Source of the DNA: Brachionus manjavacas
Lineage: Eukaryota; Rotifera; Eurotatoria; Ploima; Brachionidae
Length of the DNA stretch: 64,000 nucleotides
Assembly: GCA_019054805.1 (NCBI GenBank)
Contig: JAHQIY010000030.1
Location: forward strand, 62,001 to 126,000
Reading direction: 5' to 3'
Shown: piece by piece, positions 10,986 to 22,390 of the stretch
Layout: every line of letters begins with the position of its first letter
How positions within the stretch are numbered: position 1 is the first letter of the stretch
Made by a program: the position numbers and the translations under genes
Notes under the pieces: model-generated
Told to the model about the DNA's origin: nothing
Database searches by the model: none
The model's input: only the letters and a program-made list of their open reading frames with translations

Positions 10986-12189
10986 TATAAATGATTTTTC
11001 AAACTAATATTTTTAATCAATCTTTAATACATAAATCTGTTAAATTAAATTCAAAATTTTATTGATAAAAATGAAAAAAATTTTGTATTTTGGACTCGTA
11101 TTTTATTCCACAAACACTTTTTTTGATCAGTTTGACTTTATTTATTTTAATTTTTTTTTGATTGTATTGCTTGCTTATTTTTTGAAAAAAAAAGTATTTT
11201 ACCAAAAAGTTTGCAATCTTTCGAATAATTTGGTCAATGAAATTGATCATTCGTCAAGAGCAACAAGAAGCAATAAGTCATTTCCGCAATTTGTGGAAGC
11301 CTGTGTAATTTTTTTTAATCAATTTTTATTTAAACCAACATTCTTTTTCATTTAAAAAAAAAGTATGTAAAAGAAATGAAGACCTTTAGTCCAAAATTAG
11401 GTCCAAAAATAAATGATAATAAAGAAACTAATAATTAGGAGAATGATAGTGATGATAACTCAGAACTTAAAGTCTATCATTTGATTTAAAGATTTAAGTC
11501 TCTTTTCAAATCGCTTTTCGTTGTTTGTTTTTTTTTTCGTTTTTTTAAGAAAGTTTTTTAGGAAACAGTTTTTTTGGACACAGTATTTTAGGACCCAGTA
11601 TTTTTGGACCTATCATTTTTGTTCACAGCATTTTTGGTCACAGTATTATTCGACCCAGTTTTTTGTTGACAAGTTTTTTAAAGTTTTGCATGATAAAAGA
11701 AAATGGCAACTATGCTGATTTGTACTATTGTAACGTTTATCACAATAGCCATGGTGGTTTTGATACAGTTCAGTATTGTGCCAATGCGATTGGCCTCTTT
11801 ATAGCAGAATTTCGAAAGGAGGTGATTGCGGAAGCAAAAAATGTAATTAATAAAAAACCCAGTTTTTTTTACCACAGTATTTGTAATTACACTTTTGTTA
11901 TTTTTTGTAGTGAAATTTTAATTTTAGATATAAATTAATTAATTTTTTGTAAATAAAATCAATAAATTTTTTTTTAAAAGTATGCATTCTTTTTTTTTTA
12001 TTAATTTAATTTTCAAATAATAAAATAAAACAAACAAACATATAAAAAATTAATGTGACATTTGTTTTTAAAAATTTCAAAAAGTTTTCGAAAAGAATTT
12101 AGCATTTGTTTTAAAAATAACTCAAAAGCCAAGACCTGAAACCTATTACCTTACCCTAGCTTAGACTTTACTTTTGAAATTTCAAAGAC
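10986..12189. other. AT-rich region with hydrophobic ORFs
   Basis: ORFs at 11062-11355 and 11663-11938 (+) are Phe/Lys/Ile/Asn-rich, as expected from T-rich DNA. The first could encode two hydrophobic segments, but no motif supports a real gene. The first 70 bp continue the 3' flank shared with 62.8 kb. Confidence 0.35.
11562..11665 (+). repeat. 15-bp minisatellite, about six units
   Basis: Diverged units of the type 'tttttggacccagta' repeat every 15 bp. The overlapping ORF 11521-11718 (FFWTQYFRTQYFWTY) is a by-product of the repeat. Confidence 0.7.
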
Positions 12190-12195
12190 GAAAAA

Positions 12196-12913
12196 ATGAA
12201 AATAATTCAATGGGGCCTGGTTCTGAAGTTATTTTTGAAAGAACAAATGGTTTATTTCAAAAATTTAATTTTGATTTATTGTTTTGACTTTTTTTTAAAA
12301 AAAATTCGGAAGGGAAGAATCGTTAAAACTTCAAAATCGAGATGCGTGGTGATATGGATTGAGAATGGCGTTACTCGTGCAAAAATTGTAAACAATACCA
12401 AAATTATACAATGCTACCATTGGTCATCTTGCTTTTTTAGTTGTTTAAAAATATTTATTAATGGTTTGGTACAATTACATTTGCTATTTTTTATGATTTT
12501 TTGGTATCTTGTAGGATAAACTGATAATTCGAACTGCTTTACTTACATATGGAATAATTTTTTATTTGATCGGAATATTTTCAAAAAATTTGGCTCTGGA
12601 AAATAAAAGTAGTAAATGTGAAATATATAAAGAAATTTTTTCAGATTTATTGCGATATTGGCTCCTAGAATGTAAAAGTTATTCTGTTTGGACTGTAATT
12701 TTTTTTATAATCAACAAAATACCAAATGAAATTTTTCTTAAAGGCCTTTCTTCTGACCAACTTGGATATTTTTCGGTTTTTTGGTTCATAGGTTTTTTTG
12801 ATAGAAATATTCATCAATGGTTTTCTCTAAACAGTAGTGGAAGGATTCGGATTTTTTGGACAAATAAAAATTTTCTTAGCAAATTTTGGTCTGATTTTAT
12901 TTTTTTTATTTAG
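12196..12913 (+). pseudogene. possible Merlin/IS1595-like transposase remnant
   Basis: Two long ORFs in T-rich DNA. Combining frames at 12330-12520 gives features seen in ISXO2/Merlin transposases: RYSCKNCKQYQ (zinc-ribbon C-x2-C), then CFFSCLKIFING and a hydrophobic stretch ending FFMIFWYL, as in the 'GSFF..sk' block. 12566-12913 continues with LLRYWLLECKSY and NIHQWFSL. The match is weak and frames change at least twice. Composition bias could create part of the resemblance. Confidence 0.28.
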
Positions 12914-13378
12914 TTTTTTCATTTTTTATTTTTTTTTTCAAAAAAATTAATTACAAAACTCTTTTTAATTTTTTATTTTTAAAGTAAAAAAAAATTTTTT
13001 TGAAGATAATTCAGTTTTTTTTTTAAAATAAAGCATTCAATCAATAATTACCTCTGAAAATGACTCGGTTCATGGCACCAGTTTCGATGTTTAATAATTT
13101 TTTTCTGAATTTTTTTTTGTCAAAACTCAGAACTTTTTTTAACCAGTAATTTAGAGATATGTACATTAAAGAGCTGTACCTGCAAAGGTACGCTCAGCAA
13201 GAACGACTCTAGGTTTTAGTCAAAAAAAAATTTTTTTTCTAAATTTATTTTTTATTAAAATAAATGTTATAAAAATCTTTTTTATTCAACATAATAATTT
13301 TTTTAAATGATACAGTTTTTATGGTATCTTGGACCAGAAAAAATAGCCAAATTAAATTTATCATTTTAGCTGGTTAGT

Positions 13379-13663
13379 GTGGAAAATACTCGCAACTCTA
13401 AGGGAGGCTTTTCGTTCGATCAAATTGTTAATTCGAACGATAACTTTGCCGATCAGGCCAAGATTAGTTTTTCTAATACGAATGACAACATTCCACTAAC
13501 TTCAGAACTTGAATCTAGTTTTAAGCAAATAAAAACCACATTCCTAATATTAGCACAAATATTTTTGAGTAAACTGTTCATTTCTAGTCTTTTTTTGGTA
13601 CCTTTTTTATGTGATAAAAACAGTGATTTATGTCCAGTATTTGAGCCCTTTGATATTTTGTAA
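13379..13663 (+). CDS. hypothetical exon-like ORF
   Basis: The ORF opens without an ATG (GTG codon) just after a 'tttttag'-like acceptor context near 13368. The first 60 residues (SKGGFSFDQIVNSNDNFADQ and following) have a balanced polar composition unlike the neighbouring random ORFs; the last 35 are hydrophobic. It may be an internal exon of an unknown gene. No family recognised. Confidence 0.3.
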   Translation: MENTRNSKGGFSFDQIVNSNDNFADQAKISFSNTNDNIPLTSELESSFKQIKTTFLILAQIFLSKLFISSLFLVPFLCDKNSDLCPVFEPFDIL

Positions 13664-13869
13664 TATGTGTATGCCATTTTTTAGATTATTTTTTACGTGT
13701 TTGACAGGGCTTTATATCGAAATAGAATCAATCAAAATAAATTAATTAAAATAGCTTAATTGATTAATTGTTTATTTCATAATAGCTTAAAATATAATAA
13801 ACGATTCAAAATCTCTTTTTGTTGAAAAATTTTTGTTCAAAAAAGCTAGGTGTCAAAAAAAAGGTAAAA

Positions 13870-15412
13870 GTTAATTAATCATATTTTAATACTAAAGATA
13901 AGTTTTCATAAAATTCATCGAACTTTGACTCATCATATTGAGATACAATTTCTTTAATACGATCATCCAATTTAATGTATTTTGACTTTCTATTTGTTTT
14001 AAAAACTGATGTAGCAAGAACAATTTTTGCATGAGAAGTCTTTTCTTCTTTCCTAAACCAGTCAACCAATTCGTAAAAAATTGGATGCAATCTTATCATT
14101 TTGCTGAATGCATTGTGCCAAGCCTCTACAAAATTATTAGTCCTAGGTATACATTCTTCACACGATCATAAACATTCCATAAGTCTATACTAAACAATGG
14201 CTCACTTGTAACTTCAATAAGTTTTGCTTTCTACGAGTACTTGTTTTTACCATCTCAGTTTTGCCTATGTAATTAATAATTATAATCCTCTAAATAATTA
14301 TAAAATTCCAATATTTGAGAATCAGTAGAACTAAATTGATTTTTTAGCCGATTAAAGTGCTCAACTGCATCAAATTTTGGTGTAAAAGCAAGAATTTGAG
14401 GAAGTTTTAAAAGCTTTCTAATGTTATCATCAGAATTGTAGCTCTTCTTAAGACCTAATTCCTGAATTTTTCTCCAAAAACTCTGTTTCAAATGAAAGAA
14501 ACAACCATGTACTGCTGCTTTTCGAAATATAGTATTACAAGCATCAATAAATGCTTTTTCAAAGTCACTACTTATTGATTTTGGTGAATTTTACAAATAT
14601 TCCGAAACTTTACCTAGAAATTTCTCATAAATTATTTGTGTTCTACGTGGTAATGTAGCATAAACAATTGGTATACAACGACCATTATATAGCAAATGTA
14701 TAGAATAAACTTGTTGAAATAATTTTGGAGCTATGTTAAATGTACCATCACAAAAAAGATGTGCGTCTTCAAATAATTTTAATTGATCAACGTTTCCAAA
14801 TATAAAAATACGATCTTTGTCCATATTACCCGAATCTGAAATTAAAAAATTTGTATTAGAATTAGTCAGTGTTGAATTTAAAAACTCAGGCATATTAATA
14901 TCTGATAAATCTTTAGGTTCTGGTGGATACTTTGGTTTAATTTTTTTTTTCATTCTATTAATAACTTGAGTGTCCGCCTCATATGAACCTTGATTGGCGA
15001 TTAGTTCATCATTTACCACTGTCTTGCTTTTAGCTTTGGTTATAATCTTCCTCGGAGCTTCATCTGTGTTCTTAGCCATCTCTTTAAGCTGTCGGCGATT
15101 TTCAAGTTTCTTTAATTTAGCTGCGTACGGTGCTTCTATTTGTTCACCTATTATCTTTAAAATTTCAAATGTCTGTCCAATATTATCACTAGCTGTTTGA
15201 CAAGTAACATTGCAATTAGTTTTAACGCACCACCAATTTACATTTCCTTTACCCTTGACATTCTTATTTGTATTGTCTCGGAAAAAATGTCCATCACAAT
15301 ACAATTGAGGAGCATCTTTTTGAGATAATATTATAAAACCCATTGTATTATCAACCGATAATGAAAATGCAATTAATTGTTTGTTAATTTCATTGACTGG
15401 ATTATTATCCAT
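13870..15412 (-). pseudogene. FLYWCH-MULE transposase, decayed
   Basis: The minus-strand ORF 15412-14591 starts at an ATG. Its first 80 residues form a FLYWCH zinc finger (YCDGHFF, NVNWWCVKTNC). A Lys-rich linker and the start of the MULE core follow: LFCDGTFNIAPKLFQQVYSI with the first catalytic Asp at about 14748. The core continues in 14580-14273 (SDFEKAF for the second Asp, CFFHLKQSFWRKIQ) after a frame break, then decays into stops to about 13870 (SKYIKLDDRIKE at 13970). No third acid or SWIM finger is readable. This is a different MULE lineage from the one at 0.9-2.7 kb. Confidence 0.85.
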
Positions 15413-15899
15413 TATAAATTCAAATGATTTTTTAATTGTGTGTAATGGGTGAAATAATAAAAAAAGCTTTTTCTAATTAAATTAGCTATTTTAACGTGTT
15501 CTATAAAAACCACTAAAGCTATTTTTTTTTATGAAAAGCGAAACTAAGTCATTTTTTAAGCTTTTATAATTTAGCTAATTTAATTAAGCTATTTTAAAAA
15601 AAGCTATTTTGAAGAGAGAAGTGAATTGAGTGAATCATTTCTCTCAATTTTTCTATATTTTTTAGGTTTTCGATTCTCTACAAATTAATAAAGTAATTCT
15701 GTTCGAATAGTAAATTTTCTAAATAAAAAATATTTCTAACACAGAAATCTATTTTGCTTTTCTTTTTCGATCAAAATTTTTATTTATTCCTATTTTTTCT
15801 TAAAATAAAATAATGTATATTTTTGACCTAAAATCCAGCAGATTTTTTTGGAAGAAGTTTGAATAGAAAAAAAGAATGATAAAAAAAATGTATAAATAT
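15413..15899. other. AT-rich gap
   Basis: Contains several 'aagctattttttt' and 'attagctattttaa' short repeats at 15460-15615, possibly terminal debris of the FLYWCH element. No gene seen. Confidence 0.35.
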
Positions 15900-17372
15900 C
15901 GTATTCCTGTTTTTGAAATGCAACCAACACAACTTATAGCCGGTTTCTAAAAATTCCACATTTCCCTATGGTCTGTGTTTTCTCTCTTTTGAAGTGTGCC
16001 GAGTCTAATATTTGCTATGTCTTCAAAGTATTCTTCATGATTATGATTAATATAAAAATACAAAGGCGTAGATATTTAACTAAGGAATAATATACGACAA
16101 GATCGAACACGCTTATTAATATTTAAGACACTATTTTTCAAGTGTTTAAACCAGCTTTCAACGTAATTATTGGAAAAACGAGTTTAGCCATGAAATTCGT
16201 TATTTATCATTGAACCAGTCCATAAAGGCGCCAAATGTAGCTTCTTTTTAATTATTTCAAAAAGTCTAGCTGAATAAAGTATGTTCTTTAGCTTCAGTTC
16301 ATTATTTTCATTAAATTTGTCAATAATTTTCTGATTTTCTTGTAAAAGAATTAGAAAATATTTGAAAAAAAGTGAATCTTGTAATAAATGTTGATCATTA
16401 TTTTCGAAAAATAAAATTTGTTTCTTGATATCATTTTCAATGTTATTCTTATCATAGCATATGTTATTTAACCTTTTTGCATTTCTAGTGGATAAAAAAA
16501 TTCTAATTTTTGGATTTTTTCGGCTAAATGTGGATTTCGAATTTTGTGATGAAAATAATATTAATAAACTCTAAAATTTGCAAAAGTTCCTCGATTGATG
16601 TGCTATTCTGAAGTAAGCTAAGGCTACAAATAAAAGTTTTTTTTTATACGACAATTTGATTATAAACTTCCAAAACTCATTATTTTATCGGTTTCATCAA
16701 TTACATTTTTTAACAAATGAGTCGAACAAATATAGACACATGTTTTAATTTTCAAAGAGGCCCACATGATTTTTTTGACTATGAGTTCGTATGCAAGGAC
16801 TAAATAATCCACGATTTCTAGATTATTTAAAGCTCTCATGGATGCATAACTGTTAGCCCATGAAAAGTCTGTGATAAAAAATTTGGGGTATCGAAAAAAA
16901 GAATATTTATTAAATCTTTCAATTACCTAACCTTTTTTAAAAAAAATTAATTGTTATGGTTTCATTTGAACTTGATAAAAAATCGGCGATTGGAATTAGT
17001 TTTTAAAAGTCTGATGTTTTTGGTACCATAAGATCAAATACTAGTTTTGTAGCGTCAGAATCAATACGAAGATCATTATTTTGCTAAAATCGGTGTCTGA
17101 ATTGACTTTTGAGTTTTTTTAGAGACGTATAACTAATTTCACGTTGTTTCAATCCTCATCTTGTAGAAAATCGTTTCCGTTTTGAAAATAGTTAAGACCT
17201 TTAGAATATATATCATTTTGAAAGGCTTTTCGTTGAATTCTCGATAGATAAAGACGCCAAATGTAGCTTCTTTTTAATTATTTCAAAAATTCTAGGTGAA
17301 TAAAGTATGTTCTTTAGCTTCAGTTCATTATTTTCATTAAATTTGTCAATAATTTTCTGATTTTCTTGTAAC
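15900..17372 (-). pseudogene. remnant of the 60 kb DDE transposase
   Basis: Read on the minus strand from 17250 to about 15930 it follows 60213-61750. Shared landmarks are ISYTSLKKLKSQFRH, then ITDFSWANSYASMRALNNL (16905-16850), IMWASLKIKTCVYICST (about 16790-16735) and NNYVESWFKHLK-type sequence (about 16170). It lacks the first catalytic Asp block because about 200 bp are deleted near 17015. It retains Asp in TDFSWA (codon at 16867-16869), where the 60 kb copy has Val. It also keeps the frame through the VKK-MWAS junction where the 60 kb copy is shifted. A 115-bp piece (16228-16347) is repeated at 17258-17371, next to the Gypsy junction. Confidence 0.88.
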
Positions 17373-20300
17373 TAAATTTGCAACTTAATTCCTGCGCCCC
17401 ATCAAACGCATGTCACTCTTGACCATGCGTTTGATGGGGCGTTTGGTTCCGCATTTGGCAGCGCTTTTTGTGTCAAATTTAGTTGCAAATCCTGCTCATA
17501 TTCGTAATAGGGCTTAAAAAATGACGAATTTCGCGTCAAAGCATAAGGACTCGGGTACAAACGGGTCGCTATGATCATACTTCCTTTTATTTCGGTGATG
17601 GTGCACGGATCTGGATCCCAAAGCGAGTCAGTTTTCTTCAGCAGCACTCTCCAGCCTACTGCTTAACCTCTCTGCTCTACTCTCATGCGATGATTGTAGT
17701 CCTCCATCATCTTCTGCTTGGCTTTAGCGTCATTTTCTCTCGCAAACTCGTGAAGTCGGGCTAATCGTTGCATGTCTACTGTAGGTGTTTCATGTTGTGG
17801 GATGCCTGATGAGCGGCTGAATCCCATTAGAAGCATGGCTGGAGCTACCTTGGTGGGAGCGTGTGGCGTTTCTCTGTATTGGCGTAGGAATAGCTGCAGC
17901 GCCACTGTTCGGCTCATGCCGGACAGTTCTGCTGTCCTCACGACTTTACCAAGCTTTTTCATCGTAGCTTCTGCCTCAGCGTTTGCTCTTGGCCATTCGG
18001 GTGCGATTTTGCGATGAGTAAAACCCCACTGCTTTGCGAAGTTGGCGAAATCGTGTGACTGGAAGGGAGATCCGTTATCTGTCTTATAGATCAGCGGTGC
18101 TTCCAAGGTGCTGAAGAGATTGGTTAGGTGGTTCCATTCAGCTTGAAATAAGACAGTGGTAATCGCCTTCACGCTTATCCAACGAGAGTAGTCACAATGG
18201 TTGACGAACCAGTACTTGCCAGTTGACATTGGGCCGTAGAAATCGCCGCTGACCTCTTGCCACGGCCAGCTGGCATCTTTGATGGTCTAAGTGGCTCAAA
18301 GCTTGGCTTGCCGACGTTCGCTTGGCATTCACGACATGATTTGACCCGCTCCTCGACTCGCTTCTCGATGCCTGGGAACCAAACGCGCGACCGTATAAGG
18401 GCCTTCGTTTTCACTATTTCTTGGTGAGCAATGTGGGCTATCTCGACTACACGATCTCGCAGAGAGTTTGGAATGACTATTCGTTGCCCTTTGAGTAAGA
18501 TGCCGCGCTCAGTTACACACTTTGTTCATCGAAAACCGCTTTATACTCGCTTAGCCTTTCAATCAGATCGTGGCTGCTGCCTCCCTTGCTTACCAGGTTG
18601 ATGAGCACTTGAATATTATCGTCCGATTGAGTTGCACTTGCGACTTCATCAAGTGTCATTGCTGATGGCACTGCTGAGCTGGCTACCATGTTCACATGTC
18701 TCTCGGTCGAAATTTCTTCAAGATTTGCGGCTGTGCATGCTCCTGACGGCTTCCTAGAGTAATAGTCAGTTGCATTCAACTCTCCCTTCACATGCCTGAC
18801 GTCGAAGTTGAATTGAGAGAGACACAGAGCTATCCACTCGATGCGTGGTGGAGGTTTAGATTTGGAGTTAGCCAGAATGCACTGGATTCCTCTATTGTCA
18901 GTGACAAGAGTGAATCGGTTACCGAGAAGATATATCGCTAGCTTCTCACATGCTCAGATAGCAGCGAGCCCTTCTTTTTCGCACTGGCTGTATCGCCTTT
19001 CGACGTCAGTGAGCAGTCTTGAGGCGCACATAACCATGACTCTCTCTTGTGCATCGTTTGGGTTTACCTGATAGAGTATAGCTCCGAGCCCGACTAGGCT
19101 TGCATCGGTGACTAGCTCGGTACGCCAATTCTTATTGAAATAGGCAAAGCACTTGTTGCTAGCAAGCTCCTTTACCTCATCAAAAGCCTTCTGCTCTTCC
19201 AGACCCCACTTCCACTCGACGCCTTTTCATGCCAGCTCTCACAGCGGAGATGCTTTAGAGCACCAGTTAGGCATGAATCTTGCGCTAAATTGCATACTGC
19301 AGAGGAAGCTTTTCAGCTCATTTGCGTGGGCCGGCGGATGCGCTTCCTTCAAAGCGGGGCAGCGGTCCTCTGTTGGAGACATACCGTTTTCGGAGAACTT
19401 CAAACCGTAGAAGTCTACTTCGGTCGTGTAAAACTGGCATTTCCCTCTGTTGAGTGTTAGACCTCTTTCTTCGAGTCGCTGCAGAACTGCCAGCAGGTTG
19501 GTGTGATGTTCTTCCCTAGTTTTCCCAAAGACCAGGATATCGTCGGTCATGTTTATTTGACCTTGCAAGTCCTCGAGCATCACACGAATCGTTTCTGTAA
19601 AGACTTCGGAAGCCGAAGAGATGTGTAGGCGCTTGTATCTGAAAAGACCTATATGCGTGGTGATCGTGGTGAGGTGCCTGGATTCCTCATCTAGCTCAAG
19701 CTAGTGAAAGGCCTTTGATATATCCAATTTACTGAACAGCTTGGCTCCCTTAACCTCTGTGCATAGGTCTTCCACGGTCCGACAAGGGAATCTTGTGCGT
19801 CTTATGACCTTGTTCATCGCTCTTGAGTCGCACGTTAGCCTGACTGATGGTGGCTCTTGCGTTGACGATTGCCTGGATGAGCCGGTTTTGAGCTGTTTGA
19901 GCTGATGCTTGAGCTGTTTGTAGGTCGGCTCATCGATGATGTTTATCATCGATCCTGAGTCTATGAGCCATACAACGTTCCTGCCTTGCAATTCAGCTCC
20001 TCCAAGTCACTCATCCCTCTCTTCGTAGATCCGGTGAACCTTTGGGTCATCGGTGATGGCACAGATATCCAGGTTGACCAACTTCTTATATTTGAGGTAT
20101 GAGGCGGCTTCAGCTTCGTCAAGCACGACCTTGCCAGCCAGTTCGTTGTCGGATTGCTTGCTGGCAACCGCATTTACTTGACCTTTGTGTTTTGAGTACT
20201 GTTGGCTTAAGGTAGGCTTCGAGTTTTTGCCATGGCGCTGTCCTCCGCCTCGAAAGGGTTGAGTCTGGCCATTGTTTGCAGATTGTTGGCTGCTTCGTGG

Positions 20301-20792
20301 CCTTTGTTCAGTTAGGCATACTGCTGCAGAGTGATTCAGCTTGCCGCACTTGTCGCTATTTTTCCGTTCGCTGGGCAGGCTTTTCTAGTAGCATGGCGTT
20401 CTCTGCCGCACCAGGCGAATCTTTCGCGGGTTTCTTGCTTTGGGCGGGACTGGTTGCAACCTTTATTCGCCACAAAGCTGACACTTTGTTTCGCTGCAAG
20501 CTCGGAACCGTGCTGAGCAATCTCACCAACTTTGCGTTCGGATTTCTCGTAAGCCCTGGCATAGTCTAAGATCGTGTCCAGCTTGAACTCAGCTTTTGTC
20601 AGAGCTACGCCTTTGCGGTGCACAGGCTCCATGCCACATCCGTAGAGAAACTGGATAGCTAGTTCTCTATAGTGTCCAGTCCGGTACTAAACCCGCAGTG
20701 TTGGCTGAGATCTCGGAGTCGCAAGTAGTAGCTGTTCACTGGTTCATCTTTGTGCTTCAGCGGGCGTCGAAATTTTAGGATTTCGTTGACCT
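17373..20792 (-). mobile_element. Ty3/Gypsy retrotransposon, decayed
   Basis: Read on the minus strand, gag to integrase. Gag end with a degenerate zinc knuckle (WCGRERHATRKACPAN, about 20380); aspartic protease VVWLIDSGSMINI (about 19975-19930); a deletion of the protease-RT linker; RT with FSKLDISKAFHQLEL (19735-19690) and MTDDILVFGKT (about 19548, YxDD changed to MTDD); RNase H with TDASLVGLGAILYQ (about 19100); integrase with H-x3-H and CRECQ (18450-18330), Asp in NHCDYSRW, Asp in TDNGSPF and Glu in ANAEAEAT (18210-17960); then a post-integrase region to 17402. Several shifts and stops. No LTR pair was found. The overlapping plus-strand ORFs are antisense shadows. Confidence 0.9.
17395..17441. 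repeat. perfect 18-bp palindrome at Gypsy 3' end
   Basis: CGCCCCATCAAACGCATG at 17395-17412 is exactly reverse-complemented at 17424-17441, leaving an 11-nt loop. It lies at the end of the element's coding region, beside its junction with the transposase remnant. It could be a terminator-like hairpin, or the product of a small inverted duplication at the truncation point. Confidence 0.85.
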
Positions 20793-20799
20793 CAGATTT

Positions 20800-21140
20800 T
20801 TCGGGTCATGACATGACTTAAAATTTTTTTTTTTTTTTTTTAAGTCAAAGTCATGACTTAAAATTTTTTTTTTTTTTTTTTAAGTCAAAGTCATGACTTA
20901 AAATTTTTTTTTTTTCTTTTTTAAGTCAAAGTCATGACTTAACTTAAAATTTTTTTTTTTTTAAGTCAAAGTCATGACTTAACTTAAAATTTTTTTTTTT
21001 TTAAGTCAAAGTCATGACTTAAAATTTTTTTTTTTTTTTTAAGTCAAAGTCATGACTTAAAATTTTTTTTTTTTTTTTTAAGTCAAAGTCATGACTTAAC
21101 TTAAAATTTTTTTTTTTTTAAGTCAAAGTCATGACTTAAA
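20800..21140. repeat. AAGTCATGACTT palindromic tandem array (left)
   Basis: Eight or nine units of about 40-60 bp, each with AAGTCAAAGTCATGACTTAAAA followed by a run of 9-18 T. The palindrome AAGTCATGACTT recurs in every unit. The related array at 27830-28000 has the opposite orientation, and a third at 46845-47030 has this one. Such subterminal motif clusters are typical of hAT elements as transposase-binding sites. Confidence 0.8.
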
Positions 21141-21360
21141 ATTATTTTTAGATTTGAAATTTTCTTTGCAATTTTTTTCATAATAATTAAATTATTTTGG
21201 TAGTATTTTGAGCTTTAAAAATCCAAAAATAGCGTGAAAAATTTAAAATAATTTTTTTTAAATTTGAAGTATTTTTTGCGATTTTTTTCATTATAATTGA
21301 ATAATATTAGTAGTAATTTGGTCTTTTAAAATTTAAAAATAGCGGGAAAATTAAAATTTT
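21140..21360 (+). repeat. two-copy 110-bp tandem duplication
   Basis: 21144-21250 and 21251-21358 share 'tttcatwataattraat..ttagtagtaattt' and 'aaaaatagcgkgaaaa'. Non-coding. Confidence 0.6.
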
Positions 21361-21409
21361 TTTTTTAAATAAAAAGTAAAATTAAATTTTTTGAATTTTT
21401 TCGTAACCA

Positions 21410-21476
21410 AAGGGGATCGTACCCTCTACCTTTGGATTAGTTGGACATGACTTAAACCATTGTACTACAGATACTT
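21410..21476 (-). tRNA. tRNA-like sequence or SINE head
   Basis: On the minus strand the stretch has a D-arm/A-box-like TAGTACAATGGTTTAAG and, 30 bases later, a B-box/T-arm-like GGGTACGATCCCC. The anticodon stem does not pair well (region CCAACTAATCCAAAGG), and the acceptor stem is unconvincing. It is best read as a tRNA pseudogene or the Pol III promoter of a SINE. Confidence 0.35.
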
Positions 21477-21639
21477 ACATTTACTTAATGTTTAATTTAT
21501 ACATTTAAATGATATAATAGATAGAAAAACATAATTTAAACATAATTTAGACATAATTTTCTTTTTTGCAATGATAAAGCAAAATTGAAAATTAACAGGA
21601 AATTATTAGTTTGTTTAATTGACAAACTAATTAATAATA

Positions 21640-22300
21640 AACATTGTCAGAAATAATACACGAAGACGTAATCCTATTATCGTCTATATATTGACGTAAA
21701 TCGGGTTAGGTCTTTATCTCCTGCTGTGGTCGCCTAACACCATCCACGGTATGTTACTATGTTTGGTGGGCGACAATATACAGTGGCCGATACCATAATG
21801 AGGGTAGAGTAAAAACCTTTAAATAAGCCTTTTTACCCTGTTCTCATTAGAATCTTACTGGTGTCTTATTAAAACGCCGTTTTTCGAATGGCTACCAGTC
21901 TGTACGGCTTTTGTCAATTCCTGAGAGGGGTTGTTTTGGATAACACTCGCCCGGGTCGAAGCGGTTTTTCTCCGATTAGATCAGGACTCGAGTTGATTCA
22001 GCGAGACTATGTTGTCATGGTGACAGATAGTCGTTGGATGCTGATGATGACCTCTCTGCCAATTATCGTCAATGTCTTAAACATTCACTATAGTGGGGTC
22101 AAGGGATCGACAAGAGCTTGCTTTACACGTATGCGCCTAAATAGGGTTCCCGTGGGACGGAACACCTTAAATAATATATTAAAACTGCGGGGTGTCATTT
22201 TCGATCAAACTAGATCTCTGTATCGTGCTATAGGCATTTTCATGGACTATGACTATGACTATTTACCGGATAGCGTGATTCAGAGTAAATAGTTTATTGG
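21640..22300 (+). CDS. unrecognised ORF in a GC-richer block
   Basis: ATG at 21888 opens a 134-codon frame to 22292. The 250 bp upstream are also richer in GC than the surroundings and contain a 'ctttaaataagc' TATA-like run at 21818. The protein has no visible motif; it ends in an acidic Tyr/Asp run (DYDYDYLPDS). It lies inside the hAT region, so it may be cargo, an LTR fragment or chance. A GGAAT-type microsatellite follows. Confidence 0.3.
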
Positions 22301-22317
22301 GGATGGCATCGTGATGA

Positions 22318-22390
22318 GCGCAGTATGGAATGGAATGGATTATGTAATGGATTTATAGAATGGTATGGAATGGAATGGTATATGGAATGT
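22318..22390 (+). repeat. GGAAT-type microsatellite
   Basis: Imperfect 'atggaatggaatgg' repeats. Confidence 0.7.

Noticed and set aside
12196-12913. Membrane protein gene
   Set aside because: The hydrophobicity comes from T-rich DNA; a weak Merlin-like reading across frames fits better.
18841-20569. Plus-strand ORFs over the Gypsy element
   Set aside because: The minus strand carries ordered gag, protease, RT, RNase H and integrase motifs.
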